Shown: positions 16,408-24,942 of the stretch, in pieces | Position numbering within the stretch: the first letter of the stretch is position 1 | Layout: each line of letters opens with the position of its first letter | Assembly (NCBI GenBank): GCA_018242485.1 | Contig: JAFEBV010000027.1 | Location: 62,001-126,000 of the forward strand | From: Pseudomonadota bacterium | Lineage (GTDB): Bacteria > Pseudomonadota > Gammaproteobacteria > Xanthomonadales > Xanthomonadaceae | Reading direction: 5' to 3' | DNA: 64,000 nucleotides | The notes under the pieces: generated by a model | Told to the model about the DNA's origin: nothing | What the model saw: the letters and a program-made list of their open reading frames with translations, nothing else | The model's database searches: none | Program-made: the position numbers and the translations under genes

Positions 16408-16661
16408 TGCCGTCGCGCCAGCCGCCGCATGTGCGCGTCCACCGACTCCGTCACGTAGCGCCCGGCGGCGATGTCGGCCTGACTCTCGGCCAGCGCCGCG
16501 GTCAGTTCGCACTCGCGCAGGTAGCGGTAGTGCTCGATCTCCATCACCACGAAGCGATCCTTGCCGCGCACCGACACGACCGCCTCCGGTGCTTGCGCGA
16601 GCGCGTCGGCGATGGCGGAAACGCCCTGTGTCTTCAGACTGTTGGCGCTGATCGAACTCAT
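16404..16661 (-). CDS. Phd/YefM-like antitoxin
   Basis: 85 residues. MSSISANSLKTQGVSAIADA, then VVSVRGKDRFVVMEIEHYRY, is the Phd/YefM DNA-binding fold, with a helical C-terminal tail (LRECELTAALAESQADIAAG) that should wrap the toxin. It precedes the toxin and overlaps it by four bases, the usual antitoxin-first order. A perfect inverted repeat stands 14 bases upstream of the start and is a good autoregulatory operator candidate. Confidence 0.85.
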   Translation of the reverse strand: MSSISANSLKTQGVSAIADALAQAPEAVVSVRGKDRFVVMEIEHYRYLRECELTAALAESQADIAAGRYVTESVDAHMRRLARRQ

Positions 16662-16674
16662 GGAAGATCATCCA

Positions 16675-16689
16675 TCGGATACGATCCGA
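16675..16689. promoter_or_regulatory. Probable operator of the toxin-antitoxin pair
   Basis: TCGGAT-ACG-ATCCGA, a perfect inverted repeat with six-base arms, lies just upstream of the antitoxin start and between it and divergent pssA. A second, imperfect pairing (GTACGAT with ATCGTGCGTAC) occupies 16708-16736. Autoregulation by the antitoxin is inferred from family behaviour. Confidence 0.5.
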
Positions 16690-16734
16690 AGCATACCATG
16701 AACCGTACGATCAACCATGCTATCGTGCGTACCG

Positions 16735-17364
16735 ATGACCGCCGCCCGCCCGCCCCACTTCTCGATGATCCGCGGCTTCCAGCTCGCGGACTGGTTCACC
16801 ATCGGCAATGCCGCCTGCGGCATGGGCGCGGTGCTGGCGCTGATGGGGCATCTGGCCGGCAACAATCCCGACGGCCTCTTTCACGCCGCCGCCTTGATCC
16901 CGCTGGCGCTGGTGTTCGACGTGCTCGACGGGCGGGTGGCGCGCTGGCGGCAATCGCAATCCGCGCTCGGGCGTGAACTCGACTCGCTGGCCGATGCGAT
17001 CTCCTTCGGCGTCGCCCCGGCGGCGCTGGGCTACGCCTGCGGCCTGCGCAGCCACCTCGACTGCCTGATCCTGATCTATTTCGTCGCCTGCGGAGTGAGC
17101 CGATTGGCGCGCTACAACATCACCGCCGACGCGCTATCGGCCAATGAATCGGGCAAGGTGAAATACTTCGAGGGCACGCCGATCCCCAGCAGCGTGCTGC
17201 TGGTGGCGATGCTGGCGGTGGCGGCGTGGCAGGGGCGCATCGGCGAGGATCTCTGGTTCGGATCGATCCACCTCGGCGCATGGTCGCTGCATCCGCTGGC
17301 GCTGGGCTTCGCGCTGTCGGGTTCGCTGATGATCAGCAAGACCATCCGCATCCCGAAACTCTGA
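16735..17364 (+). CDS. pssA: CDP-diacylglycerol-serine O-phosphatidyltransferase
   Basis: Makes phosphatidylserine, the precursor of phosphatidylethanolamine, in the inner membrane. 209 residues with about six membrane spans. The CDP-alcohol phosphatidyltransferase signature DG-x2-AR-x8-G-x3-D-x3-D is complete: D65, G66, A69, R70, G79, D83 and D87. The later [11 protein letters not shown] segment is typical of PssA. Start ATG 16735 is preferred; an ATG six codons upstream is possible. Its stop overlaps the prmA start (TGATG). In relatives prmA usually follows accC directly, so pssA has been brought into this interval or moved. Confidence 0.92.
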   Translation: MTAARPPHFSMIRGFQLADWFTIGNAACGMGAVLALMGHLAGNNPDGLFHAAALIPLALVFDVLDGRVARWRQSQSALGRELDSLADAISFGVAPAALGYACGLRSHLDCLILIYFVACGVSRLARYNITADALSANESGKVKYFEGTPIPSSVLLVAMLAVAAWQGRIGEDLWFGSIHLGAWSLHPLALGFALSGSLMISKTIRIPKL

Positions 17365-18287
17365 TGCCCTTCCTCGAACTCAGCTTGCAGTGCGGGCAGC
17401 GCGAACACGCGCGCATCGAGTCCGCGCTGGAGGAACTGGGCGCGTTGTCGGTCACCTTCATGGATGCCAACGCGCAAACGCCCGACGAGCGCGCGATCCT
17501 CGAACCGGGCGTGGGCGCGATGCCGTTGTGGCAGGCGCTGACGCTGACCGCGCTGTTCAATGCCGATGCCGATCGCGATGGCCTGCTGCATGCGCTGGAA
17601 GCGCTCGCGCCGGATGCGGATTTGTCCAGCGCGCAATTCCGCGAAGTCGCCGATCAGGACTGGGTGCGCGCGTGGATGGACGACTACCCGCCGCTACGGT
17701 TCGGGCAATCGCTGTGGATCGTGCCGTGGAATGCCGATCTGCCCGAGGAAGCTGCCGCAATGGGCGAGGCGGCGACGATCGTGCGACTGGATCCGGGGCT
17801 GGCCTTCGGTTCGGGCACACATCCGACCACCGCGCTGTGCCTGCAATGGTTGGAGGGCCTCGCGCGCGAAGGACGGCTGCAAGGCCGCCGCGTGCTCGAT
17901 GTCGGCTGCGGCTCGGGCATCCTCGCCATCGCCGCGCTCAAACTCGGAGCGGCACACGCCGATGGCATCGACAACGATCCGCAGGCGCTGGCAGCGAGTA
18001 TCGACAACGCGCAGCGCAATGAAGTCGCGCAACGGCTGGCGGTGTTCACGCCCGAGTCTGCGCCGACGCAGACTTACGACGTGGTGCTGGCCAATATCCT
18101 CGCTTCCGCGCTGGACGAACTGGCCGCCTCCATCGCCGCGCGGGTGGCACCCGGTGACTTGCTGGCATTGTCAGGCATCCTCGACGGTCAGCAGCACGAT
18201 TTGCTGAAGCGTTACGGCGCATGGTTCGACGATCTGCGCGTAAGTCAGCAGGGCGACTGGCTGCGGATCGACGGCGCGCGGCGCTGA
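17364..18287 (+). CDS. prmA: Ribosomal protein L11 methyltransferase
   Basis: Trimethylates ribosomal protein L11 using S-adenosylmethionine. 307 residues. The N-terminal substrate domain has [40 protein letters not shown] precedes the Rossmann methyltransferase core with [20 protein letters not shown], and [14 protein letters not shown] is the motif IV block. ATG 17364 overlaps the pssA stop, so translation is coupled. Upstream extension in this frame would lie inside pssA and is rejected. Confidence 0.97.
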   Translation: MPFLELSLQCGQREHARIESALEELGALSVTFMDANAQTPDERAILEPGVGAMPLWQALTLTALFNADADRDGLLHALEALAPDADLSSAQFREVADQDWVRAWMDDYPPLRFGQSLWIVPWNADLPEEAAAMGEAATIVRLDPGLAFGSGTHPTTALCLQWLEGLAREGRLQGRRVLDVGCGSGILAIAALKLGAAHADGIDNDPQALAASIDNAQRNEVAQRLAVFTPESAPTQTYDVVLANILASALDELAASIAARVAPGDLLALSGILDGQQHDLLKRYGAWFDDLRVSQQGDWLRIDGARR

Positions 18288-18331
18288 TCGAATCTGCCTG
18301 ATCGAAGCTGCGTTTCCCTTACACTGCGCGC

Positions 18332-19090
18332 ATGCAGACCTGCTGCCCCCAATGCCAGACGATCATTCCACTCTCGACCGACCATCCGGCGGCCAGTGGT
18401 GGTGCATTCGCCTGCCCTTCGTGCGGCAATCCGTTCGACGCCAGCGCGCATCTCGTCAGGGGGCAATCTGCCGCTACCGGCACCACGCAGACGGCAGCCG
18501 CCGTCACCGATCCGAATACGCCAGCCGCGCCCGCCGACGACCGCCAGACCGACCTGTTCGCGACCCGCCAGCGCCCGGTGGTGCCGGCCAGCGTGCCGCG
18601 ATTCGCCCGTGAACGCGTGCGTGCGCAAGCGCCGGGGCAAGGTCGCTGGTGGCTGGCGAGTGTGGCACTGCTCGCCAGCCTGCTGGCCATCATCCCGATC
18701 GCCGACCGCAACGAACTGGCGCGCGATCCCGACTGGCGACCACGGGTGGACACCATCTGCCACCTCGTCGGCTGCACGTTGCCGCCGTGGCGGGAACCCA
18801 CGGCTTTCGAGATCACCGCGCGCGAATTCAATCCGCATCCGAGCGTGAAAGGCGCGCGCATGGTCACCTTGAGTTTTCGCAACAACGCAGCTTTTGCGCA
18901 GGCTTGGCCGATGTTGGAGTTGACCGCCTCCGACATCAACGGCCGGGTAATCGGGCAGCGCCGCTTTCGCTCCAGCGAATACCTCGGCAGCGCGCCATCG
19001 ACGCCGCTGATCCAGCCCGGGCAATCGGCCAGCGCAACTTTGGAGATCGTCGATCCAGGCGCGCTGTCGTGGGACATCCAGTTCCGCTGA
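18332..19090 (+). CDS. Zinc-ribbon, DUF3426 membrane protein
   Basis: 252 residues. An N-terminal zinc ribbon has two CxxC knuckles, MQTCCPQCQTIIPL and FACPSCGNPF (about 4-31), followed by a low-complexity stretch. A single membrane span, WWLASVALLASLLAIIPIA, lies near 105-123. The rest is a DUF3426 domain facing the periplasm, with VDTICHLVGCTLPPWREP and a beta-rich C-terminus ending GALSWDIQFR. The family occurs next to prmA and fis in many gammaproteobacteria. Its role is unknown; regulation of membrane or Fis-linked processes has not been shown here. Confidence 0.88.
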   Translation: MQTCCPQCQTIIPLSTDHPAASGGAFACPSCGNPFDASAHLVRGQSAATGTTQTAAAVTDPNTPAAPADDRQTDLFATRQRPVVPASVPRFARERVRAQAPGQGRWWLASVALLASLLAIIPIADRNELARDPDWRPRVDTICHLVGCTLPPWREPTAFEITAREFNPHPSVKGARMVTLSFRNNAAFAQAWPMLELTASDINGRVIGQRRFRSSEYLGSAPSTPLIQPGQSASATLEIVDPGALSWDIQFR

Positions 19091-19201
19091 ACGCACGCCG
19101 ATCATAACTGTGACGCGCGACACGACGACGTCGTAGCAACGCATCCCTGCGCACACCTTGAATGCACGCATCGCAGAAATCACTCTCGCGCAGCGTGTCA
19201 A

Positions 19202-19255
19202 GAAAAATATTTTTGCTCGCGTGCTTGCATGATGCTGGCAACGCGGGCGTACACT
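19202..19255 (+). promoter_or_regulatory. AT-rich control region upstream of fis
   Basis: GAAAAATATTTTTGC at 19202-19216 is a 15-base, near-symmetric AT core bounded by G and C, as in the degenerate Fis-binding consensus. TTGCAT (19225-19230) and TACACT (19250-19255), 19 bases apart, could be the promoter, and a GC-rich stretch follows. Autoregulation by Fis is inferred, not shown. Confidence 0.35.
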
Positions 19256-19336
19256 CACTGCCCCGCCGCGCGATGTCTTGCGCATCGTCGACGGCATCGG
19301 CAGATACGCGGGCGCAGCCCCGGAGCGCAACACTTC

Positions 19337-19618
19337 GTGAACACCATCCATGCATTGCGCGACAGCGGCTCGTCCGCGTCCGCATCGGTACAGTCTTCGC
19401 TGCGCGATTGCGTCGCCCTCGTCGTGCGCCGCTACCTGCGCGACCTCGGCGACCATCCGGCCGAGGATCTGCATTCGCTGATCCTGCAGGAAGTCGAAAA
19501 ACCGCTGTTCACCGAAGTGCTGGAGCATTGCGACGGCAACCAGAGCCGCGCCGCCGCCGCGCTCGGGCTCAATCGCGGCACCTTGCGCAAGAAGCTGCGC
19601 GACTACAACCTCGCCTGA
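19337..19618 (+). CDS. fis: Nucleoid protein Fis
   Basis: DNA-bending nucleoid protein and global regulator. 93 residues: the dimerisation helices ([20 protein letters not shown], then [20 protein letters not shown]) and the C-terminal helix-turn-helix [20 protein letters not shown] with KKLRDYNLA. Start GTG 19337 gives the family length; the frame is open upstream without conserved sequence. The position before purH matches the conserved fis-purH-purD order. The AT-rich segment 120 bases upstream is the likely promoter and autoregulatory zone. Confidence 0.95.
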   Translation: MNTIHALRDSGSSASASVQSSLRDCVALVVRRYLRDLGDHPAEDLHSLILQEVEKPLFTEVLEHCDGNQSRAAAALGLNRGTLRKKLRDYNLA

Positions 19619-19652
19619 GCCGGCCGTCACCGGTCGCGATGGCGACCTTCGC

Positions 19653-19658
19653 TATAAT
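19653..19658 (+). promoter_or_regulatory. -10 box of a purH promoter
   Basis: A perfect TATAAT lies 27 bases before the purH start and 35 bases after the fis stop. No good -35 box is present at the right distance, so this may be a weak or activator-dependent promoter. Confidence 0.4.
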
Positions 19659-19685
19659 GGCAGCCTTGATATCCCGGGGTTGCCG

Positions 19686-21272
19686 ATGTCCGCGAACGAT
19701 CCTTCCGCACCGCGCCAGCGCGTGCGCCGCGCCTTGCTGTCGGTGTCCGACAAGACCGGCTTGATCGATCTGGCCGATGCGCTGGTCGCGCAAGGCGTGC
19801 AGTTGCTCTCCACCGGCGGCACCGCCAAGGCACTGCGCGAGGCCGGCATCGCCGTGCGCGATGTCAGCGCGGTCACCGGATTTCCCGAAATCATGGATGG
19901 CCGGGTGAAGACGTTGCATCCATCCATCCACGGCGGCCTGCTCGGTCGCGAGGACGTGGATGCGGCGGTGATGGCGCAGCATGGCATCGCGCCCATCGAC
20001 CTGCTGATCGTGAATCTGTACCCGTTCGAGGCGACCATCGCCCAGCCCGGCTGCAGCTACGAAGATGCAGTGGAGAACATCGACATCGGCGGCCCGGCGA
20101 TGCTGCGTGCGGCGGCGAAAAACCATGCGCGCGTGGCGGTGGTGGTGGATCCGGCTGACTACGGCGCGATCGTGGATGCCATCGGCTGTGGCGGCACCAG
20201 CGCCGCGCAGCGCCGCCACTTCGCCGCCAAGGCCTATGCGCACACCGCGCACTACGACGGGCGCATCGCGCAGTGGCTCGCGCCACGGGCGGCGAATGTC
20301 GATGCGCCGGAAGCCTGGCCGCAGACGTTCCACCTTTCGCTGCAATTGGCCAGCGCGTTGCGCTACGGCGAGAACCCGCATCAGGCCGGCGCGCTGTACG
20401 TCGAGAAAAACGCACCGGCAGGCATCGTCGCCACCGCGCGCTTCCTGCAGGGCAAGGAACTGTCGTACAACAACCTCGCCGATGCCGATGCCGCGCTGGA
20501 ATGCGTCAAGGCCTTCGATGTGCCGGTCTGCGTGATCGTCAAGCACGCCAATCCCTGCGGCGTCGCGGCCGCGGCGAATCTGCTGGATGCCTACGACCGC
20601 GCCTATGCCACCGACCCGACCTCGGCCTTCGGCGGCATCATCGCTTTCAATCGCGCGCTGGATGCGGCGACCGCGAAGGAAATCGTCAAGCGCCAGTTCG
20701 TCGAAGTGGTGATCGCCCCACAGATCGAGCCCGACGCGCTGGCCGCATTCGCGAAAAAATCCAATGTCCGTGTACTGGCTTGCGGTGCGTTCGCACCACG
20801 CCCACCCGCGCAGGATTGCAAGCGCATCGCCGGCGGCCTGCTGGTGCAGGATGCCGACTCCGATGCGCTCACCATCACCGATCTCAAGATCGTGACCAAG
20901 CGCGCGCCCGACGCGGCTGAATTGAACGACCTGCTGTTCGCATGGAAGGTGGCGATGCACGTCAAGTCCAATGCCATCGTGTATGCGCACGATCAACGCA
21001 CCATCGGTGTGGGTGCCGGGCAGATGAGCCGCGTGGTCAGCGCGAAGATCGCCGCGCTCAAGGCCGAGGAAGCCGGCCTGCCGGTGCCCGGCGCGGTGAT
21101 GGCCAGCGATGCCTTCTTCCCGTTCCGCGATGGCATCGACGCGGCTGCTGCGGCCGGCATCCGCGCGGTGATCCAGCCCGGCGGCTCGATGCGCGATGCC
21201 GAAGTCATCGCCGCGGCCGACGCGCACGGTATCGCCATGGTGTTCACCGGCCGTCGGCATTTCCGCCACTGA
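19686..21272 (+). CDS. purH: Bifunctional AICAR transformylase / IMP cyclohydrolase
   Basis: Catalyses the last two steps of IMP synthesis. 528 residues. The IMP cyclohydrolase domain is about 1-200: [38 protein letters not shown], then [15 protein letters not shown]. The transformylase domain has [33 protein letters not shown] and [20 protein letters not shown]. It ends [15 protein letters not shown] 19686 is preferred to the TTG two codons upstream. A lipoprotein gene separates it from purD, otherwise its direct neighbour. Confidence 0.98.
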   Translation: MSANDPSAPRQRVRRALLSVSDKTGLIDLADALVAQGVQLLSTGGTAKALREAGIAVRDVSAVTGFPEIMDGRVKTLHPSIHGGLLGREDVDAAVMAQHGIAPIDLLIVNLYPFEATIAQPGCSYEDAVENIDIGGPAMLRAAAKNHARVAVVVDPADYGAIVDAIGCGGTSAAQRRHFAAKAYAHTAHYDGRIAQWLAPRAANVDAPEAWPQTFHLSLQLASALRYGENPHQAGALYVEKNAPAGIVATARFLQGKELSYNNLADADAALECVKAFDVPVCVIVKHANPCGVAAAANLLDAYDRAYATDPTSAFGGIIAFNRALDAATAKEIVKRQFVEVVIAPQIEPDALAAFAKKSNVRVLACGAFAPRPPAQDCKRIAGGLLVQDADSDALTITDLKIVTKRAPDAAELNDLLFAWKVAMHVKSNAIVYAHDQRTIGVGAGQMSRVVSAKIAALKAEEAGLPVPGAVMASDAFFPFRDGIDAAAAAGIRAVIQPGGSMRDAEVIAAADAHGIAMVFTGRRHFRH

Positions 21273-21308
21273 CGGCACAGCCGCCGTCCTGCCACAGGGA
21301 TTGTCCCC

Positions 21309-21737
21309 ATGCTTCGCGCCTTGACCATTCTCGCCGCCATCCTCGTCATCGGTGCTTCCTTGGGCGCCTGCAAACCGGCTCCCCTGCCGATCGACCCGCC
21401 GCACATCGCGGCGAAGATCCAGCACACCCTGCCCAAGCCCTACAACGATGGGCTAGTGGTGGAACGTGCGCACGCCGAAGGCAAGCGGCTGGTGATCGAC
21501 ATCCGCATCCCCTTCGCCACCGTGGCCAGGATCGATCCGGCCAAACTGCCAATCATGCGCAATCAGGAGCAGGGCGACATCAACATCGCCGCCTGCAACG
21601 ATCCCGACCTCAAGGCCCTGATGGATCATCACTACGAGGTCTCGCGCCGCTTCCTCGACAAGGACGGCAAGCCGGTGTTCGAGATCGTCGCGATGAAGGC
21701 GCCGAACTGCAAACTGCTGGGAACACCCACCCCGTGA
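21309..21737 (+). CDS. Predicted lipoprotein between purH and purD
   Basis: 142 residues. The N-terminus [20 protein letters not shown] followed by C21 is a type II signal with lipobox LGAC. The mature part, [20 protein letters not shown], includes [20 protein letters not shown] and [20 protein letters not shown]; three cysteines remain. No family was recognised. Its stop overlaps the purD start (GTGA), so it is translationally coupled to purD. Membrane attachment to the outer or inner leaflet is likely (Lys at +2). Confidence 0.8.
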   Translation: MLRALTILAAILVIGASLGACKPAPLPIDPPHIAAKIQHTLPKPYNDGLVVERAHAEGKRLVIDIRIPFATVARIDPAKLPIMRNQEQGDINIAACNDPDLKALMDHHYEVSRRFLDKDGKPVFEIVAMKAPNCKLLGTPTP

Positions 21738-23011
21738 AGCTGCTCGTCATCGGCTCGGGTGGACGCGAACACGCGCTGGCGTGGAAGCTCGCGCAATCCC
21801 CGCGCGTAACGGAAGTGCTCGTCGCGCCCGGCAATGCCGGCACTGCGACCGAGGGCAAATGCCGCAACGTCGCGGTGAACGCCACCGACATCGATGGCCT
21901 GCTCGCGCTGGTCGAACGCGAAGGCGTGGCCGTGACCGTGGTCGGCCCCGAGGCGCCGCTGGTCGCCGGCGTGGTCGATGCCTTTCGCGCGCGCGGGCTG
22001 CGCATCTTCGGCCCAACCGCCGCCGCCGCGCAGCTCGAGGGCAGCAAGGCCTACGCCAAGGATTTCCTCGCCCGCCACGGCATTCCCACCGCGCACTACG
22101 CGGTGTTCGCGCAGCTCGATGCCGCGCTCGCACACCTGCGCCGCGTCGGTGCACCGATCGTGGTGAAGGCCGATGGTCTGGCCGCCGGCAAGGGCGTGAT
22201 CGTGGCGATGACGCTGACGGAAGCCGAGGCCGCCGTGCGCGACATGCTCGCCGGCAACGCCTTCGGCGCGGCCGGTTCGCGGGTGGTGATCGAGGAATTC
22301 CTCGACGGCGAGGAAGCCAGTTTCATTGCGATGGTCGATGGCACGCACGCGCTGCCGATGGCGACCTCGCAGGATCACAAGCGCGTCCATGATGGCGACA
22401 TCGGCCCGAACACCGGCGGCATGGGCGCGTACTCGCCCGCGCCGGTGGTGACGCCGGAAGTCCACGCGCGGGTGCTGCGCGAGATCGTCGAGCCGACCGT
22501 GCGCGGTATGGCCGCCGATGGCACGCCGTTCACCGGCTTCCTCTACGCCGGGCTGATGATCGACCCATCCGGCGTGGCGAAGGTGATCGAGTTCAACGTG
22601 CGTTTCGGCGACCCGGAAACCCAACCGATCATGCTGCGCCTGCAATCCGACCTGCTCGATCTGATCGAGGCCGGGATCGATGGCCGACTGGATCAGGTGC
22701 AGGTGCAGTGGGATCCACGCCCCTCGCTGGGCGTGGTGATGGCGGCAGCGAACTATCCGGATACGCCGAAAATTGGCGATGTCATCCACGGACTGGACGC
22801 CCAGCAGCCGGCCAGCACGAAAGTGTTTCACGCCGGCACGAAGCTCGACGCGAACGGCGCGGTCGTCACCAGTGGTGGCCGCGTGCTGTGCGCTTGCGCG
22901 CTGGGTGAATCCGTCGCCGATGCGCAACGCCGCGCCTACGCAGCCGTCGCGGCCATTGCATGGGATGGCGAGTTTCATCGCCACGACATCGGCTGGCGCG
23001 CGATTGGCTGA
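21734..23011 (+). CDS. purD: Phosphoribosylamine-glycine ligase (GAR synthetase)
   Basis: Joins glycine to phosphoribosylamine with ATP, the second step of purine synthesis. 425 residues. [20 protein letters not shown] opens the N-domain; the ATP-grasp domain has PIVVKADGLAAGKGVIVAMT, DHKRVHDGDIGPNTGGMGAY and FTGFLYAGLMIDPSGV, then VIEFNVRFGDPETQ. GTG 21734 overlaps the lipoprotein stop and is the only start that gives the family's N-terminus. Confidence 0.97.
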   Translation: MKLLVIGSGGREHALAWKLAQSPRVTEVLVAPGNAGTATEGKCRNVAVNATDIDGLLALVEREGVAVTVVGPEAPLVAGVVDAFRARGLRIFGPTAAAAQLEGSKAYAKDFLARHGIPTAHYAVFAQLDAALAHLRRVGAPIVVKADGLAAGKGVIVAMTLTEAEAAVRDMLAGNAFGAAGSRVVIEEFLDGEEASFIAMVDGTHALPMATSQDHKRVHDGDIGPNTGGMGAYSPAPVVTPEVHARVLREIVEPTVRGMAADGTPFTGFLYAGLMIDPSGVAKVIEFNVRFGDPETQPIMLRLQSDLLDLIEAGIDGRLDQVQVQWDPRPSLGVVMAAANYPDTPKIGDVIHGLDAQQPASTKVFHAGTKLDANGAVVTSGGRVLCACALGESVADAQRRAYAAVAAIAWDGEFHRHDIGWRAIG

Positions 23012-23015
23012 TTCC

Positions 23016-23702
23016 ATGCGCATCTGCATCTACGCCGCATCCAGCGCGCATTCCGATCCGGCTTATCGCGACGATGCGCGCGCATTGGGCGAGACGCTGG
23101 CGCGCGCCGGGCATGTGCTGGTGTATGGCGGCGGCGCGGTCGGTTCGATGGGCGCACTGGCCGATGGCGCGCTGGCCGCGGGCGGCGAGGTGATCGGCGT
23201 CATCCCGCGTTTCATGGTCGAACTGGAATGGGGCTGGCCTGGGAAAGCCGATGCGCCGGTGCAGGGTCGGACTGATCACGACATGGAATCGAATCCGTCG
23301 CGTGAGTGCTCCGATGCCGGGTTGGCTGCGCGCGGTAACTCCCGCATCACCCTGGACATCGTCGAGGACATGCGCGAGCGCAAGCACCGGTTGCTGACCG
23401 GTTCGGATGCGGTGGTTGCGCTACCGGGTGGCTGCGGAACGCTGGAGGAATTGCTGGAGGCGATCACCCTCAAGCAACTGGGCATCTATCACCAGCCCAT
23501 CGTGTTGCTCAACACGCGCGGCTACTGGACACCGTGGGCGGCGTTCATACGCAGGCAGGTGATCGAGGAAGGCTTCATGAATCCCGTCCACGCGTCGATG
23601 TGGAGCCTGGCCGAAACGGTGGCCGATGTGTTGCCGGCGATCGCTGCCGCACCGGCGTGGAGCGAGGCGGCGCGCGCGCATGCGGTGGCGCGGCCGCGTT
23701 GA
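23016..23702 (+). CDS. LOG-family (TIGR00730) phosphoribohydrolase-like protein
   Basis: 228 residues with a Rossmann-like LOG fold, the cytokinin-activating nucleoside-monophosphate phosphoribohydrolase family. MRICIYAASSAHSDPAYRDD is the N-terminus; VYGGGAVGSMGALADGALAA follows near 33-52, and PGGCGTLEELLEAITLKQL carries the catalytic PGGxGTxxE with DMRERKH upstream. A polar stretch of about 35-40 residues (from GKADAPVQGRTD to AARGNSRIT) lies between the IPRFMVELEWGW and DIVEDMRERK segments, where most members have only a short loop. Four bases after purD, so co-transcribed. Often annotated as lysine decarboxylase, which is unsupported. Confidence 0.88.
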   Translation: MRICIYAASSAHSDPAYRDDARALGETLARAGHVLVYGGGAVGSMGALADGALAAGGEVIGVIPRFMVELEWGWPGKADAPVQGRTDHDMESNPSRECSDAGLAARGNSRITLDIVEDMRERKHRLLTGSDAVVALPGGCGTLEELLEAITLKQLGIYHQPIVLLNTRGYWTPWAAFIRRQVIEEGFMNPVHASMWSLAETVADVLPAIAAAPAWSEAARAHAVARPR

Positions 23703-23750
23703 AGCGCTGCGTTGCCGTGCTTGCGGAAAACGTCGGAACGACCGAGCCGA

Positions 23751-24203
23751 TCAATCCTCGTCGCCGTGCGCGGATGATTCGTCATGCGAATCGAATCCGT
23801 CGTTCGCATAGGGGTCGTCGCGATGATCCGTGTCGTTCCCAGAATCACGATGGCTGGCGTGGCCGCCGTCGTGCGCGCGGGATTCGTCATCCGACCAGAT
23901 CGTGCGCACCGGCTCGGCCGGCGGCATCGGCTTCCCGCGCGCGGGGGGCGCGGTGGCGCCGGCGGCATCGGCGGCGCTCAACAGTTCACCGCGGCGGCCT
24001 TCGGGAAGGTCGCGCCAGTGGCAGTCGAGGATCGCGCCTTCCAGCGCGTACAACAGATTCAGGCCGGGGCGGAATCCGGCGCGCTTGATCTTGATGAAGG
24101 CACCCAAGGCGCCGGCCTCGATCAGTTGTTCGCGCGAGCGGATTCCGACCTGACGCAACCATGCCGCGGACTTCGGTCCGACGTTGAGCAGCTTGTCGTT
24201 CAT
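23751..24203 (-). CDS. TfoX C-terminal-domain protein with Asp/His-rich tail
   Basis: 150 residues. Residues 1-75, LLNVGPKSAAWLRQVGIRSR to LDCHWRDLPEGRRGEL, form a stand-alone TfoX/Sxy C-terminal domain, a helix-hairpin-helix-like module related to competence regulators and to DNA-binding helical motifs. From about residue 85 the tail is disordered and rich in Asp, His and Ser (for example DDESRAHDGGHASHRDSGND), ending HDESSAHGDED; it could bind divalent metals. Its ATG overlaps the stop of the upstream sulfoxide reductase (ATGA). Function is unknown. Confidence 0.82.
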   Translation of the reverse strand: MNDKLLNVGPKSAAWLRQVGIRSREQLIEAGALGAFIKIKRAGFRPGLNLLYALEGAILDCHWRDLPEGRRGELLSAADAAGATAPPARGKPMPPAEPVRTIWSDDESRAHDGGHASHRDSGNDTDHRDDPYANDGFDSHDESSAHGDED

Positions 24204-24682
24204 GCGCTGGCCTCCAGCCAGATGCGCGCCAGTTCTTCGAGACCGCGCTGGTCGTCGGCATCGAAACGGTTCAATTCCGGGCTGTCGAGATCGAACACGC
24301 CGATGAGTTGCGTGTCGCGGTACAAGGGCACGACCAGTTCCGAACGCGATGCGCCGTCGCAGAAGATATGCCCGGGGAAAGCCAGCACGTCGGCCACGCG
24401 CTGGGTTTGCCGTGTGGTCGCCGCCGCGCCGCACACGCCGCGATCCAGCCCGATGCGCACGCAGGCCGGCTGCCCCTGGAACGGGCCGACCACGAGTTCG
24501 TGACCGTCGTAAAAATAGAACCCGACCCAGTTCAACGACGGCAGCGCGTGGTACACCAGCGCCGACAGGTTGGCGGCATTGGCGATGCGGTCGCGCTCGC
24601 CCGCCAGCAGGCCGCGCGCGGCTTGCGCGAGTTGCGCGTACTGCTCGGACTTGCTGCCGGAAAGTGTCGCGTGTTCGTGCAT
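24200..24682 (-). CDS. msrC: Free methionine-(R)-sulfoxide reductase (GAF type)
   Basis: Reduces free methionine-R-sulfoxide with thioredoxin. 160 residues, a single GAF domain: LPSLNWVGFYFYDGHELVVG, GPFQGQPACVRIGLDRGVCG, RVADVLAFPGHIFCDGASRS, then ELVVPLYRDTQLIGVFDLDS. The three family cysteines are present: PACVRI, GVCGAA and HIFCDGA. The start MHEHATLSG at 24682 excludes an upstream frame that reads through REP palindromes. Coupled to the TfoX-C gene downstream; divergent from bioD. Confidence 0.92.
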   Translation of the reverse strand: MHEHATLSGSKSEQYAQLAQAARGLLAGERDRIANAANLSALVYHALPSLNWVGFYFYDGHELVVGPFQGQPACVRIGLDRGVCGAAATTRQTQRVADVLAFPGHIFCDGASRSELVVPLYRDTQLIGVFDLDSPELNRFDADDQRGLEELARIWLEASA

Positions 24683-24785
24683 CGCCGCCCGCCTGTGCTT
24701 GAATGGGCATTGTAGCTGCACTACTCGCAGACCAACGATCGAGACTGCTGGCACCACTGCGAGAATGGAAGAAACTTCATTACTA

Positions 24786-24877
24786 CCCCTCCCCCGCTTG
24801 CGGGGGAGGGTTGGGGTGGGGGAAACCGTCGCGGAGCCCAGCCCCCATCCCAGCCTTCCCCCGCAAGCGGGGGAAGG
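24786..24877. repeat. Pair of opposed REP palindromes (BIME-like)
   Basis: CCCTCCCCCGC-TT-GCGGGGGAGGG (24787-24810) is followed by GTTGGGGTGGGGG, and an inverted copy (24842-24877) has CCCCCATCCCAGCC then CCTTCCCCCGC-AA-GCGGGGGAAGG. Two units facing each other are typical of REP doublets. They fill the spacer between the divergent msrC and bioD genes. Confidence 0.85.
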
Positions 24878-24942
24878 GGCAAAGCGCGCTTCCCGGAAGA
24901 ACACCTAGAGCGGCTATCACTTTTCCACATCAAGAGTTTCCC

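Noticed and set aside
23016..23702. Lysine decarboxylase
   Set aside because: This is an old family label; the PGGxGTxxE motif belongs to LOG-type phosphoribohydrolases and no PLP site is present.
24703..24942. Long N-terminal extension of BioD
   Set aside because: It is translated from the REP doublet; the P-loop start at 24943 has the normal spacing.
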